A DNA stretch of 64,000 nt from Pontibacter sp. SGAir0037 (GCF_005491705.1 NZ_CP028092.1:1178001-1242000); one strand, 5' to 3'. Shown: positions 26,558 to 36,649, numbered from the stretch's first letter. The notes: generated by a model from the letters alone, not told the origin. A program made the numbers and translations.

Positions 26558-29500
26558 ATGATATCAGATGTATTTATAAGAAGGCCCGTCACCTCCATTG
26601 TGATCTCTATTGTGATCGTACTGGTGGGGGTGCTGGCCATGATGAATCTCCCTGTTACGCAGTATCCGGAGATTTCTCCTCCTACGGTTTCTGTATCGGC
26701 TAACTATACCGGAGCCGATGCGCAGACAGTTGAGCAGACGGTGGCAACGCCCGTAGAAACACAGATCAACGGTACGCCGGGTATGGCTTACATCACGTCT
26801 ACCAACACCAGTACCGGCCAGATGAACATGAGTGTGGTGTTTGAAATTGGCACCGACATTGATATTGCGACGCTCGACGTGCAGAACCGTGCCAGTATAG
26901 CCGAACCAACTTTACCCGAAGAAGTAAGACGTTTAGGGGTAACAGTCAGGAAGCGTAACCCAAGTATCATGATGGTAATTGGTATTTACTCTCCGAAAGG
27001 CACACACAGCGTGCAGTACCTCGACAACTATACCAATATTTTCGTGCGCGATGCCTTGCTTCGTGTGGAAGGGGTAGGTGACATCACAGCATTGGGACAG
27101 GACTTCAGTATGCGCCTGTGGCTGCAGCCGGACAAGATGGCGCAGTATGGTATTAGTGCTAACCAGGTGACCGCAGCTATTCAGGAGCAGAACCTGCAGG
27201 TAGCAGCGGGTACAGTGGGTGCCATGCCACAGCAAAACACGCAGGCTTTTCAGTACCCGATTACGGTAAGTGGTCGTCTGGCAACTCCGGAGCAGTTTGA
27301 GAATATCATTATTCGAACCAACCCGGAAGATGGCTCTATTGTATACCTGCAGGATGTGGCGAGGGTAGAGTTCGGCAGGTTTGACTATGGCCGTATCTCC
27401 AAGATCAACGGAAATCCTTCTGCCATGCTTCTCTTATACCAGGCACCGGGCAGTAACGCCCTGGAGACAGCGGAAGGTATATACAAAACGCTGGATGAAC
27501 TGAAGAGTTCCTTCCCAGCCGATGTGGATTATGTGGTTTCGTTTGAAACAGTTTCCGTTGTGCAGGTATCTATCAATGAGGTGGTGCACACGCTGGTGGA
27601 AGCCCTGATCCTGGTGATTATTGTCGTGTTCCTGTTCCTGCAGAGCTGGAGAGCAACACTGGTGCCTATTCTGGCTATTCCTGTTTCGATTGTGGGTACC
27701 TTTATCTTCTTTATTCCGCTTGGATTTACGATTAACACGCTCACGCTTTTCGGTTTCGTACTGGCGATCGGTATAGTGGTGGATGACGCCATTGTGGTTG
27801 TGGAAGCCGTGCAGCATTATATCGACCATGAGAAGCTTTCGGCCAGGGAGGCTACGCGTAAAGCGATGAAGGACATTACGGCTCCGGTTATTGCCATTGC
27901 CCTGATTCTGGCGGCAGTATTTATTCCGGTTGGTTTTATACCGGGTATTGTAGGCCGCCTGTACCAGCAGTTTGCCATCACCATTGCCATTTCTGTACTG
28001 ATCTCTGCTTTTGTGGCGCTTACGCTTACACCGGCTCTTTGCTCTCTCATGCTGAAGCCGATGAACGTGAACAAGAACTCCAGGGGCCTGAATCAGTTCT
28101 TCTACAGGTTTAACAACTGGTTTGCCAGAACCACCGAGTCTTACTCAGTAGGTGTTCGCAAGAGTATCAAGGCAATTCCGCTGGTGCTTATCGTGCTGGT
28201 TTGTATATATGCAGGCACAGTAGGTTTGTTCACTACAAAACCAACAGGCTTTATCCCGACAGAAGACGAAGGCCGTTTGTTTGTGGCGATAGAGTTACCG
28301 GAGGGTGCTTCAGCTACCCGTTCGCAGGCAGTGCTGGATGAGATGGGTAGAATCCTGGCAGATGTTCCTGCCATTAAAAACTATACTTCTATAGCGGGCC
28401 TGAACGCGATCAACTTCTCTTTCAAATCGAATGCCGGTACTTTCTTTGTGCAGATGAAGCCTTGGGAGGAACGTAAAGATGCTTCGATGCAATTAGCAGG
28501 AGTAGTGGCTGACCTGAACCAACGCTTTGCCGGTATCAAAGAGGCAACAGTACGTGTGGTTTCTCCTCCGGCCATACCAGGTCTGGGACAGTCGGGTGGT
28601 TTCAGCTTTATGCTGGAGCAGCGTACGGCCGGCGATATTAAAGAGCTGGAGCGTGTGATGGGGCAATTTTTAGGTGCTGCGAACCAGCGGTCTGAAATTG
28701 CGATGGCTTATAGCTTCTTCAACACGAAAACTCCTGGCTACCATGTAGAGGTAAACCGCGAGCAGGCGAAGCGATTGGGTGTAGCTATTTCTGATGTTTA
28801 CAGCACCATGTCTTCTTTGATGGGTAGCCGCTACATCAACGACTTTACCCGCTACGGACGTAACTTCCGGGTAGTAGCGCAGGCTGACACAGCTTTTAGA
28901 ATGGATATCGAAAGTCTGAACCAGTTCTATGTGCTCAACAGCTCGGGTGTATCGGTGCCGCTGAGTGCCGTGGTAAATTACAAGGTTGTAGAAAATGCTT
29001 CGGTTATTTCGCACTATAACCTGTTCCGTTCTGTAGAGATTATGGGGGCGGCTGCTCCGGGCTATAGTAGTGGTCAGGCTTTGCAGGCGCTGCAGGAGGT
29101 AGCTGACCAGGTGCTGCCAGCCGGCTATGGCTATGACTTCTCCGGCCTCAGCCGGGAAGAGTTAGCAGCCGGTGACAGCACGATCTACATTTTCTCGCTT
29201 TCCATTATACTGGTACTGCTGCTGCTGGCAGCCTTGTATGAAAGCTGGTCGGTGCCATTTTCTATTCTGTTTGCCATTCCGTTAGGTATGTTTGGCGCTA
29301 TTCTGGCACTCACGTTCCTGCCAAAGCTCGACAACAACGTGTACGCGCAGATTGGTATGATCACATTGATTGGTTTGGCCGCTAAAAACGCCATCCTGAT
29401 CGTGGAGTTCGCCAAAGAACGTGTAGATCGAGGTATGGAATTGATAGAGGCAACTATAGAGGCGGTAAAACTGCGCCTTCGACCGATCATCATGACTTCC

Positions 29501-29749
29501 CTTGCCTTTATCCTGGGTGTGGTTCCGCTGGCATTGGCATCCGGTGCCGGTGCGGTTGCCCGCCAGACCATTGGCTGGACCGTAATTGGAGGTATGCTGG
29601 CCGCTACGTTCCTGGCCATCTTTATTGTGCCGGTGCTGTATGTGGTTATCACCCGCCTATCGTACAGCAAAGAGGAACTGGCCGAGCTTCGCCGTAACTA
29701 CCGGCCTGAAGGAGGTGAAGGTGGCGATCCGAATTATGTAAACCACTAA
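26558..29749 (+). CDS. AcrB-like RND (HAE1) multidrug efflux permease
   Basis: 1,063 residues, the usual HAE1 length. Starts MISDVFIRRPVTSIVISIVIVLVG, with two large periplasmic loops and twelve membrane helices. Hallmarks include TQYPEISPPTVSVSA near the N terminus, the GIVVDDAIVVVE segment of TM4 carrying the proton-relay aspartates, and AAKNAILIVEFA in TM10. Exports hydrophobic or amphiphilic compounds using the proton motive force. Last gene of the efflux operon, followed by a strong terminator. Confidence 0.96.
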   Translation: MISDVFIRRPVTSIVISIVIVLVGVLAMMNLPVTQYPEISPPTVSVSANYTGADAQTVEQTVATPVETQINGTPGMAYITSTNTSTGQMNMSVVFEIGTDIDIATLDVQNRASIAEPTLPEEVRRLGVTVRKRNPSIMMVIGIYSPKGTHSVQYLDNYTNIFVRDALLRVEGVGDITALGQDFSMRLWLQPDKMAQYGISANQVTAAIQEQNLQVAAGTVGAMPQQNTQAFQYPITVSGRLATPEQFENIIIRTNPEDGSIVYLQDVARVEFGRFDYGRISKINGNPSAMLLLYQAPGSNALETAEGIYKTLDELKSSFPADVDYVVSFETVSVVQVSINEVVHTLVEALILVIIVVFLFLQSWRATLVPILAIPVSIVGTFIFFIPLGFTINTLTLFGFVLAIGIVVDDAIVVVEAVQHYIDHEKLSAREATRKAMKDITAPVIAIALILAAVFIPVGFIPGIVGRLYQQFAITIAISVLISAFVALTLTPALCSLMLKPMNVNKNSRGLNQFFYRFNNWFARTTESYSVGVRKSIKAIPLVLIVLVCIYAGTVGLFTTKPTGFIPTEDEGRLFVAIELPEGASATRSQAVLDEMGRILADVPAIKNYTSIAGLNAINFSFKSNAGTFFVQMKPWEERKDASMQLAGVVADLNQRFAGIKEATVRVVSPPAIPGLGQSGGFSFMLEQRTAGDIKELERVMGQFLGAANQRSEIAMAYSFFNTKTPGYHVEVNREQAKRLGVAISDVYSTMSSLMGSRYINDFTRYGRNFRVVAQADTAFRMDIESLNQFYVLNSSGVSVPLSAVVNYKVVENASVISHYNLFRSVEIMGAAAPGYSSGQALQALQEVADQVLPAGYGYDFSGLSREELAAGDSTIYIFSLSIILVLLLLAALYESWSVPFSILFAIPLGMFGAILALTFLPKLDNNVYAQIGMITLIGLAAKNAILIVEFAKERVDRGMELIEATIEAVKLRLRPIIMTSLAFILGVVPLALASGAGAVARQTIGWTVIGGMLAATFLAIFIVPVLYVVITRLSYSKEELAELRRNYRPEGGEGGDPNYVNH

Positions 29750-29820
29750 AGTGAATAATTTGAAAGTTAGCTCACAGAAAGCCGGTAGTTGAACTCTTTC
29801 CTGTTCTAACTTATCAGCTG

Positions 29821-29861
29821 AAGCAAAACGAGCCTGGCCTAAAGCCAGGCTCGTTTTGCTT
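29821..29861 (+). terminator. intrinsic terminator after the RND operon
   Basis: 18-bp perfect stem (29821-29838 with 29844-29861), 5-nt loop, and a T-rich tail. Confidence 0.92.
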
Positions 29862-29985
29862 TTAAATGGTTATAATTTGAACCTGTGTGGTGCCGGGTTT
29901 TAGTAGCAGAAATCCAGAGTTATAATTGCCATAAGGAATCTGCTTATACCGTCATTGCACCTCAAATTCGCTTAATCCTCACTTG

Positions 29986-30858
29986 CTACTGGCCTTTGCC
30001 GCGCATCTGCTTTTCCATGGCGTCCCACATCTCCTGTGGTATCTCATCGAAAGAATTGAATTCTCCCGCGCCATACAGCCATTCGCCACCGTCTATGGTT
30101 ACCACCTCGCCATTCACAAAAGATGCATAGTCCGAAACCAGGTAAGCTGCCAGATTTGCCAGTTCCTGGTGCTCTCCGAAGCGGCCAACCGGAATGCGTT
30201 TAACCGGATCTAATTTGTCGGCGAGCTGCTTCGGGAACAGGCGTGTCCAGGCGCCTTCTGTGGGGAACGGACCGGGAGCGATGGCATTGGAGCGAATGCC
30301 GTACTTGGCCCATTCAGAGGCAAGTGAGCGGGTAAGAGCCAGCACACCGGCTTTGGCACAGGCAGAAGGCACCACGTATCCGGAACCGGTCCAGGCGTAG
30401 GTGGTGACAATATTCAGAATGGCAGCCTGCTGCTTTTTCTCAATCCAATGTTTTCCGAGGGCTAAGGTACAGTTGTAGCTTCCTTTTAAAACGATATCTG
30501 TGATCACATCGAACGCTTTGTGGCTGAGGCGTTCGGTGGGGCTTACAAAATTCCCTGCAGCGTTATTAACCAATACATCTACAGCACCAAACTTATGTAA
30601 GGTAGCCTGAAGCATGGCTTCTATTTCGTTATACTTTCTCACATCGCAGGCAACAGCCAGCACTTCTCCGCCGGTTTCCTGCATCAACTCCTGCGCTGCC
30701 TGTTCGAGCACATCCTGTTTCCGGCTGCAGATTACGGCATTAGCACCTAATTCCAAAAAGTATTTTACCATCGAACGGCCTAGCCCGGTGCCGCCGCCTG
30801 TTACAATTATTGTTTTGCCTTTCAGAGAATTTTCTTTTAGCATTGGTTCTGCTTTCAT
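29986..30858 (-). CDS. SDR oxidoreductase, 2,4-dienoyl-CoA reductase-like
   Basis: 290 residues with the nucleotide-binding VTGGGTGLGRSM, NNAAGNF and the region TYAWTGSGYVVPSACAKAG. Instead of the usual YxxxK the sequence has SxxxK in this segment, as in 2,4-dienoyl-CoA reductases, which use NADPH to remove conjugated double bonds in unsaturated fatty-acid degradation. The start could be the ATG at 30858 or the fifth-codon-downstream ATG at 30843. No other beta-oxidation gene is adjacent. Confidence 0.85.
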   Translation of the reverse strand: MKAEPMLKENSLKGKTIIVTGGGTGLGRSMVKYFLELGANAVICSRKQDVLEQAAQELMQETGGEVLAVACDVRKYNEIEAMLQATLHKFGAVDVLVNNAAGNFVSPTERLSHKAFDVITDIVLKGSYNCTLALGKHWIEKKQQAAILNIVTTYAWTGSGYVVPSACAKAGVLALTRSLASEWAKYGIRSNAIAPGPFPTEGAWTRLFPKQLADKLDPVKRIPVGRFGEHQELANLAAYLVSDYASFVNGEVVTIDGGEWLYGAGEFNSFDEIPQEMWDAMEKQMRGKGQ

Positions 30859-30984
30859 ATTTTTATTTTAATCTTGTTTAAAAGGTAACGTATAACACCA
30901 ACCAGGGTAATGGAATAAAGATAAGCATTCAGCATATATCCTGTTTGGGTGCCGTACCTTTAATGCTGCTTAAATAAACGAACT

Positions 30985-31371
30985 ATGAAATTAGAGCAAC
31001 TAGAAATTGAGTTAAAAAAGGCTGTAGATGGCCTGCTGATGATGAGTGAGACGGATGAACCGTTTGAGTTTTATTTTGACGAACAGCACAATGCCAGCCA
31101 ATTGAACGAAGAAACCGTTCGCAAACTGGCCGGAATGCCGGCAGGCTATCCGATGGAAGCAGTAGAGGTGGACTACTTCTTCAGAAATATGGTGAAGCAT
31201 GAGGATGAACAGCAGGCAAAACGTTTTCAGCACCTGTTACACCTGCTCCAGGATAACCTGCAAGGTGTAAAGGCTTACCGTGTCGGAGAGCAAAGAATTA
31301 CAGTGCTGATACTTGGACTCACAGAAGATGAAATTATAGCGGGATTAAAAACGGTTCTGGTAGAAACCTGA
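30985..31371 (+). CDS. NuiA-family nuclease inhibitor
   Basis: 128 residues, acidic. The segment DGLLMMSETDEPFEFYFDE matches the conserved SESDxPFE block of the nuclease A inhibitor family (PF07924), whose founding member in Anabaena binds and inhibits the sugar-non-specific nuclease NucA. The rest (LILGLTEDEIIAGLKT) fits the family too. No signal peptide, so it acts in the cytosol. The next gene, convergent and sharing a terminator, encodes a NucA-type secreted nuclease, which supports a protective role. Confidence 0.78.
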   Translation: MKLEQLEIELKKAVDGLLMMSETDEPFEFYFDEQHNASQLNEETVRKLAGMPAGYPMEAVEVDYFFRNMVKHEDEQQAKRFQHLLHLLQDNLQGVKAYRVGEQRITVLILGLTEDEIIAGLKTVLVET

Positions 31372-31381
31372 TACAGGCCCC

Positions 31382-31433
31382 GAGCAAAATAAAAGGCCTC
31401 TGCTTCAAAAAAAGTAGAGGCCTTTATTTTGCT
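31382..31433. terminator. bidirectional terminator between inhibitor and nuclease genes
   Basis: About 21-bp near-perfect stem (31382-31403 with 31413-31433, one bulge) with A-rich and T-rich flanks; it lies 10 nt after the plus-strand stop and 4 nt from the minus-strand stop at 31437. Confidence 0.88.
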
Positions 31434-31436
31434 CAT

Positions 31437-32267
31437 TTACTGCACCGGGCCGTCATCCACTTTTGCCTCTATAACAGCTTGTACGCCAGTAGTTACATTA
31501 GAAAGTAAGTCATACCCGGTTTTAGATTCTATGGCATCTACTGTGGTGCGGTAGCTGCTCCAGTCAGCATTTACTGTAGTTGAGTTAGGCGTATCGATAG
31601 CTATAACACGGGTGTTACTGTTTACTCTGCCTACATCGTTGGTACCCTCCGGCAGCACCACTACCACTTTCCAGATGCGGTTCGGCACAGTTATCTTTCC
31701 TCCGGCCAGTGTTTCTGTAAAACCATTGCTTCCGGTGCCCCCTTTGCCATAGCTCCCCATCACAATATAGAGTTCGTTGCCCTGGTCAACTAATTTGCGG
31801 CAGTAGTTCTCCAGGTTTGCCCAGGTGCGCTGGTTATTGTTAGGAGCCTGTGGTATCATGTTTGTCATCAGGAAAGTAGCCGAATTATCTTCGTTGCTTG
31901 CTGTTCGGTCTGCCGAAGGGCAGTTATGCCCTCTGTCGAAGCCACTGCCTGTATAGTCAGACGAAACTACTTTGTAGAAGGCAGGAGGCAATGTGTTGTC
32001 AGCACGAAAATCATCCTGCCGAGGAGCTTCTCCAAGCCATGTATTGTTCAGGTGCCAGCTAACCCAATTAGGTATGCCCCTGTAGCTGCTGTAGGAAAGC
32101 GTATACTGAGGCTTTTCGAGCAGGTAATTGCCGTAGTCTGTGCCTGCATTGCTGGGATTTCCCATGGCCATATTATTATCCCTGGCAGGGGCAACAGGTT
32201 CTTCCTCAGCGCAGGAGTTAAGCAACAGCACGCAAAGCATGTAAGCCAGTATTTTAGAGAATTTCAT
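31437..32267 (-). CDS. secreted DNA/RNA non-specific endonuclease (NucA-like) lipoprotein
   Basis: 276 residues. Lipoprotein signal MKFSKILAYMLCVLLLNSC with lipobox Cys at about residue 19. The beta-beta-alpha-metal nuclease domain has the catalytic DRGHNCPSADR motif (about residue 113) and the downstream NMIPQAPNNNQRTWANLE segment with the metal-binding Asn. It hydrolyses DNA and RNA outside the cytoplasm, either for nutrient scavenging or biofilm DNA turnover. Paired with the convergent NuiA-type inhibitor. Confidence 0.93.
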   Translation of the reverse strand: MKFSKILAYMLCVLLLNSCAEEEPVAPARDNNMAMGNPSNAGTDYGNYLLEKPQYTLSYSSYRGIPNWVSWHLNNTWLGEAPRQDDFRADNTLPPAFYKVVSSDYTGSGFDRGHNCPSADRTASNEDNSATFLMTNMIPQAPNNNQRTWANLENYCRKLVDQGNELYIVMGSYGKGGTGSNGFTETLAGGKITVPNRIWKVVVVLPEGTNDVGRVNSNTRVIAIDTPNSTTVNADWSSYRTTVDAIESKTGYDLLSNVTTGVQAVIEAKVDDGPVQ

Positions 32268-32392
32268 TTTGGGTATGGTAAGTAAAAAATATGTAAACGT
32301 TATCTGTGGTATGTACGGGTGGCAAAGATATTCTTAATTCATAATTGCTGATTTTTTATTTGGCGAGACACCAGAGGCATTTTTAAGTGTGA

Positions 32393-33850
32393 TTACAGAA
32401 AGTGATCTCCCAGCAGTTTGTTTGCTGCTAAAATGCCGCTGAGGCACACACCCGGAATTCCCTGGCCCGGATAAACTGTATCGCCACAAACATAAGCGCC
32501 TTTATGGTCTAACCGGGCATCTTTCATTTGCCAGGGCTTAATGTGTCGGTACTGTGGGTAGCCGCCTACCATGCCAAAGGCCCTTTGCGTCCAGAAGAGC
32601 CAGGCACCAGGAGTGGCAGAATGGCTGTACTGAACAGATGAGGCTGGAACCAATCCCTTTTTATCCAGCAGCTGTAGGATATAAGATTCGATCTCAGCTT
32701 TATGGTGAATCCAGGTGTTGGCCGGATCTGTAACGTGCGTACTAATGGCTACCACCGTTTCACCGGCGGCAGACCTGTATGAATCGTCGGGGTGGCTAAA
32801 GCTGACAAATATACTTTTGCTTTTGATGGCAGGTAAGTCGGTGGGCAGGTGTACCTGGTGGTGCAGAACAGCTGGCGGAGCAATGCCTTTCAATACCATA
32901 CCCATGGTAAAAGCACTGTTCACCAACTCCGATGGCATCAGGTAAGACTGCTGACGGGCTTTCAGTGCTTCAGAACTGAAGAGATCCAGAGTGTTGTTGA
33001 GAGGTATGCCGCTGACTACAAACCTGCTTTCGAATGCTTCCTTCTCTGTAGTTGTTTTGTAGCCCTTGTCTGTGGGGGCAATGGCTGTCACCTTCTGCCT
33101 GAAAAATACATCAGAACCATTTGCTTTGATGTAGGTTGTGATGGGCTTAACAAGGTTTATCAATCCGCCGTCTATATAGTAATTGCTGTAGAGGGTATAA
33201 CAAAGCGCAGTAGCGCCAAAAAGCTCATTCACTTCGGTTAGGTAATTCTGGGCCGTAATAAGCAACTGTTCGTTCACGAAATCTACAAAAAGCCGGTTCT
33301 GCAGCAGGCCATACTTTTTTAGTACATCCTGCATCGTCCTGAAAGCTCCCGGAAGCAGCTTAAGCTGGTGTGGCCGGGCATGTTTCATTGCAGACAACAC
33401 ATCTCCGAAGGAGCTGATCGGAAAGTGCTGTTGTTCCAAAGAAGTTTGCCACACGCCTTGGCTAACCTTGTAGCAGTGTTCCCAGAAGGCACGCTGCCCC
33501 TGCTTTCCGAATACACGTTCGGCTTCTTTAATCCAGTCAGGCAAATGGGGGTAGCGGGTCACAACTTCTCCGTTCTGCAGGTGAACCTGCATGGGTATTT
33601 CTAACTTCCGGACCGGCAGCGTAAGCTGTAGTTCGTTTAACAGATAGTGCAGAGGCATGTGTTTATCTAAACCAACCAGTGTGGTAGCACCGGTTTCGAA
33701 CCAGTAGCCTTTCCGCTTAAAAGAGGAGGAGCAGCCACCTGCATACTTGGCCTGCTCCAGCACCGCCACTCTTAGCCCTCGCTTCACAAGCAGTGCCGCC
33801 GCGGTTAAAGAGCCGAAGCCAGATCCTACTATTATGACATCATACTTCAT
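32393..33850 (-). CDS. phytoene desaturase/CrtISO-like FAD oxidoreductase
   Basis: 485 residues. N-terminal dinucleotide fold VIIVGSGFGSLTAAALLVKRG followed by AKYAGGCSSSFKRKGYWFETGATT, and the C-terminal FAD-binding ending VCGDTVYPGQGIPGVCLSGILAANKL, both typical of carotenoid desaturase/isomerase (CrtI, CrtD, CrtISO) and retinol-saturase-like proteins. The substrate is uncertain; carotenoid desaturation or isomerisation is plausible for a pigmented Bacteroidota. No crtB, crtY or other carotenoid gene is adjacent. Confidence 0.82.
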   Translation of the reverse strand: MKYDVIIVGSGFGSLTAAALLVKRGLRVAVLEQAKYAGGCSSSFKRKGYWFETGATTLVGLDKHMPLHYLLNELQLTLPVRKLEIPMQVHLQNGEVVTRYPHLPDWIKEAERVFGKQGQRAFWEHCYKVSQGVWQTSLEQQHFPISSFGDVLSAMKHARPHQLKLLPGAFRTMQDVLKKYGLLQNRLFVDFVNEQLLITAQNYLTEVNELFGATALCYTLYSNYYIDGGLINLVKPITTYIKANGSDVFFRQKVTAIAPTDKGYKTTTEKEAFESRFVVSGIPLNNTLDLFSSEALKARQQSYLMPSELVNSAFTMGMVLKGIAPPAVLHHQVHLPTDLPAIKSKSIFVSFSHPDDSYRSAAGETVVAISTHVTDPANTWIHHKAEIESYILQLLDKKGLVPASSVQYSHSATPGAWLFWTQRAFGMVGGYPQYRHIKPWQMKDARLDHKGAYVCGDTVYPGQGIPGVCLSGILAANKLLGDHFL

Positions 33851-34013
33851 TTATTTGTTACTTTGTGTGCCCGACAGCAAAACCGGTATCTATAACCAGG
33901 CTGCTTTGCTTAAACCGTTTCAGGAATTAAATGTTAAGTATAGGGGCCAACAATTATAGTGCTGAAACGAAGGAAGTAGAACCGGGTCTATTGAAGTATC
34001 AAAAGAACAACAA

Positions 34014-34841
34014 ATGAAAGATAAAGCAGATGTAAGCATTATCGGGTGTGGCTGGCTCGGATTACCGCTGGCTGAGCGCCTGGTGCAGTCTGGTAAAATA
34101 GTGAAAGGTTCTACTACCACTCCGGAGAAGCTGGAACTCCTGGAGCAAAAAGGCATTTATCCTTACCTGATTAACCTGCAGGAGGAGCAAGTGGAGGAGG
34201 TTCTTTCAGAGTTCCTGCATACAGATATCCTGGTGATCAATATACCGCCCCGGCTCAAGTCTGGCATGAGTCATTTATACATAGACCAGCTGCAAAGTCT
34301 GCGGAAGGCAATGCTTGCCTCAGCTGTAAGCAAGGTGCTTTTTGTTAGCTCAACCTCTGTTTACCTCGATCTGAACCGGAGTGTGACCGAAGCCGATACT
34401 GTTTTTACAGAAGAGCAGAACCCTCAAAATGCCATGCTGCAAGCTGAAAAACTATTTTTAAAAAGGGACGAATGGATGACAACCATTGTTCGTTTTGGAG
34501 GACTTGTAGGCGGGAGCAGGCAAGCCGGCAGGTTTCTGGCAGGCAAAAAGCAGGTACCAAACGGCGATGCCCCTGTAAATCTTATACATCAGGAAGATTG
34601 CCTGAGCATTCTGGAGCAGATTATGCAGCAGCAGAAATGGGGCAGGGTATATAATGCCTGTGCCGACGGGCATCCCACCCGCAAAGATTTCTATACCCGG
34701 GCTACGCTGGCAATGGGAGGCATTCTCCCTGAATTTGACGAGATGCAGGAAACGCGCTTCAAGCTCATCAGCAGCCAGGAGCTAAAGCATGACCTTGCCT
34801 ATACTTTTTTATACCCGGATCCGATGATGTTCTTTTCATAA
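34014..34841 (+). CDS. YeeZ-like atypical SDR / NAD(P)-binding protein
   Basis: 275 residues. The N terminus ADVSIIGCGWLGLPLAERL is a Rossmann nucleotide-binding loop of the kind in YeeZ/atypical extended SDRs, followed by VLFVSSTSVYLD and a C-terminal half with epimerase-like character. The catalytic YxxxK of classical SDRs is not obvious. Substrate unknown. It is followed 32 nt later by a second flavoprotein-type gene in the same direction. Confidence 0.75.
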   Translation: MKDKADVSIIGCGWLGLPLAERLVQSGKIVKGSTTTPEKLELLEQKGIYPYLINLQEEQVEEVLSEFLHTDILVINIPPRLKSGMSHLYIDQLQSLRKAMLASAVSKVLFVSSTSVYLDLNRSVTEADTVFTEEQNPQNAMLQAEKLFLKRDEWMTTIVRFGGLVGGSRQAGRFLAGKKQVPNGDAPVNLIHQEDCLSILEQIMQQQKWGRVYNACADGHPTRKDFYTRATLAMGGILPEFDEMQETRFKLISSQELKHDLAYTFLYPDPMMFFS

Positions 34842-34873
34842 CAGCATCGGACCATAAGCATGCATTGTATTTA

Positions 34874-36106
34874 ATGAGAGTTATTATAGTAGGAGGAGGA
34901 GCCGCAGGATTTTTTGGTGCCATTGCGTGTGCCGAAGCCAATCCAAAGGCAGAGGTGATATTGCTGGAGAAAACATCAAAGCTGCTTGCCAAAGTTCTGG
35001 TATCCGGCGGAGGACGCTGTAATGTCACGCACAACTGCCTGGTGCCAACTGTGTTTTCGCAGCATTACCCGCGTGGCGCAAAGCAGCTAAAAGAAGCTTT
35101 AAAACTATTTGGTGCCGTCGAAACAATTGCCTGGTTCAATTCTAAAGGTGTGGCCCTGAAAGCAGAAGCGGATGGGCGCATGTTCCCGGTTACAGATAAT
35201 TCGGAAACCATTGCCGATTGCCTGCTGCAGGAGGCAAAACGGCTGGGGGTGCAAATCAGAAGCAGTACCGGAGTAGAGCGGATAGAACGTACACAGGATG
35301 GTTTTTTGCTGCACCTGGGCAACAAGCCGTCCTTGAAAGCCGATAAGCTTTTAGTCTGTACCGGCGGCAATCCGAAGTCGGCAGGGTATAACTGGCTTCG
35401 GGAACTCGGGCATACGATACAGGAACCTGTCCCTTCGCTTTTTACCTTTAATGTTCCGGGTTCTCCTTTCAAGGAGCTGATGGGCATTGCTGTGCCGGAT
35501 GCCAAAGTACGCATTGCAGGGCAAAAGCTGGAATACAAGGGGCCGCTGCTCATCACCCATTGGGGCTATAGCGGACCTGCGATTTTAAAGTTATCTGCCT
35601 GGGGAGCAAGAATATTCCATGAGCAGCAATATACCTTCACGGCCTTGATCAACTGGATTCCTGCTTTTACGGAGGAGAGCCTGCGCGAGCATTTGAAATC
35701 TTACAGGCAGACACACCCGAAGAAGGTGGTAAGCAGCAATGCCATGTTTGGCTTACCGCAGCGCCTCTGGAAGGCACTTACAAATGCAGCAGAAGTACCA
35801 GCAGATGTACAATGGGGAGAAATGCCTGCCAAGAGTACTAATAAGCTGGTGGAGGCTTTGCTGCGCATGCAGGTAGATGTTAAAGGTAAAACCACTTTTA
35901 AGGAAGAGTTTGTAACCTGTGGCGGCGTTAGCCTTAGCGAGGTGAACATGCGTACCATGGAGAGCCGCCTGCACGCAGGTTTATACTTTGCCGGAGAAGT
36001 GCTGGACATAGATGGCATTACGGGCGGGTTTAATTTTCAGGCTGCCTGGACCACCGGTTACCTGGCCGGCAGAGCTATGGCGCCGGAACCGGAGAAGATA
36101 ACCTGA
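34874..36106 (+). CDS. HI0933/YhiN-family FAD-dependent oxidoreductase
   Basis: About 410 residues. FAD-binding VIIVGGGAAGFFGAIACAE at the N terminus, then SGGGRCNVTH (about residue 45), the signature of the HI0933/BaiN-like family, and a C-terminal GEVLDIDGITGGFNFQAAW. The open frame allows a TTG at 34865, but the ATG at 34874 puts the flavin fold at the usual distance from the start. Physiological reaction unknown; one gut homologue (BaiN) acts on bile acids, but that should not be transferred here. Confidence 0.87.
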   Translation: MRVIIVGGGAAGFFGAIACAEANPKAEVILLEKTSKLLAKVLVSGGGRCNVTHNCLVPTVFSQHYPRGAKQLKEALKLFGAVETIAWFNSKGVALKAEADGRMFPVTDNSETIADCLLQEAKRLGVQIRSSTGVERIERTQDGFLLHLGNKPSLKADKLLVCTGGNPKSAGYNWLRELGHTIQEPVPSLFTFNVPGSPFKELMGIAVPDAKVRIAGQKLEYKGPLLITHWGYSGPAILKLSAWGARIFHEQQYTFTALINWIPAFTEESLREHLKSYRQTHPKKVVSSNAMFGLPQRLWKALTNAAEVPADVQWGEMPAKSTNKLVEALLRMQVDVKGKTTFKEEFVTCGGVSLSEVNMRTMESRLHAGLYFAGEVLDIDGITGGFNFQAAWTTGYLAGRAMAPEPEKIT

Positions 36107-36180
36107 GATAGCTGAAAGCAACAAATCAGCTCAAATAACAGTATATCTGCCTATAAGTATAAAACAAATTTCGACAAACT

Positions 36181-36636
36181 ATGGAAATGAATAAAGAAGT
36201 ATATTCGACTGTGCATCACCTTATTGAGAGATGTAAAGATGGTGCTAAAGGCTTTAAGACAGCCTCTGAAGATATAGAAGACAGAAACCTGAAAGACCTG
36301 TTTAAAAAGTATGCTGTTCAACGCGATAGCATGATTACAGAGCTGCAGGATCAGTTACATAAATTTGGTAAACTCGACAATGAGGCCGGTACGTTAGAAG
36401 GTACTGCTCATCGTGCCTGGATCGATCTGAAATCGGCGCTTACTTCACGTGATAAGAAGCGTGTGCTGGAAGAGTGCGAGCGTGGTGAAGATTATGCTCT
36501 AAAGGCATACCGGGAGGCGCTTGAGAAAGACCTGCCAGGGGAGTTGAAGCCTATTATCGAACACCAGTATCATGATGTGAAAAATGCGCACGATCATATT
36601 CGTTCGTTACGCGATGCCGCTAGAGAGAATTCTTAA
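36181..36636 (+). CDS. PA2169/DUF2383-family four-helix-bundle protein
   Basis: 151 residues, all helical and highly charged, with the family pattern LIERCKDGAKGFKTASEDI at the start and EHQYHDVKNAHDHIRSLRD at the end. The fold is ferritin-like, yet no full di-iron ligand set is apparent. Members are often induced by stress. Function not established. It ends at the first of three consecutive hairpins. Confidence 0.85.
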   Translation: MEMNKEVYSTVHHLIERCKDGAKGFKTASEDIEDRNLKDLFKKYAVQRDSMITELQDQLHKFGKLDNEAGTLEGTAHRAWIDLKSALTSRDKKRVLEECERGEDYALKAYREALEKDLPGELKPIIEHQYHDVKNAHDHIRSLRDAARENS

Positions 36637-36649
36637 TTCAGTTTTAATA

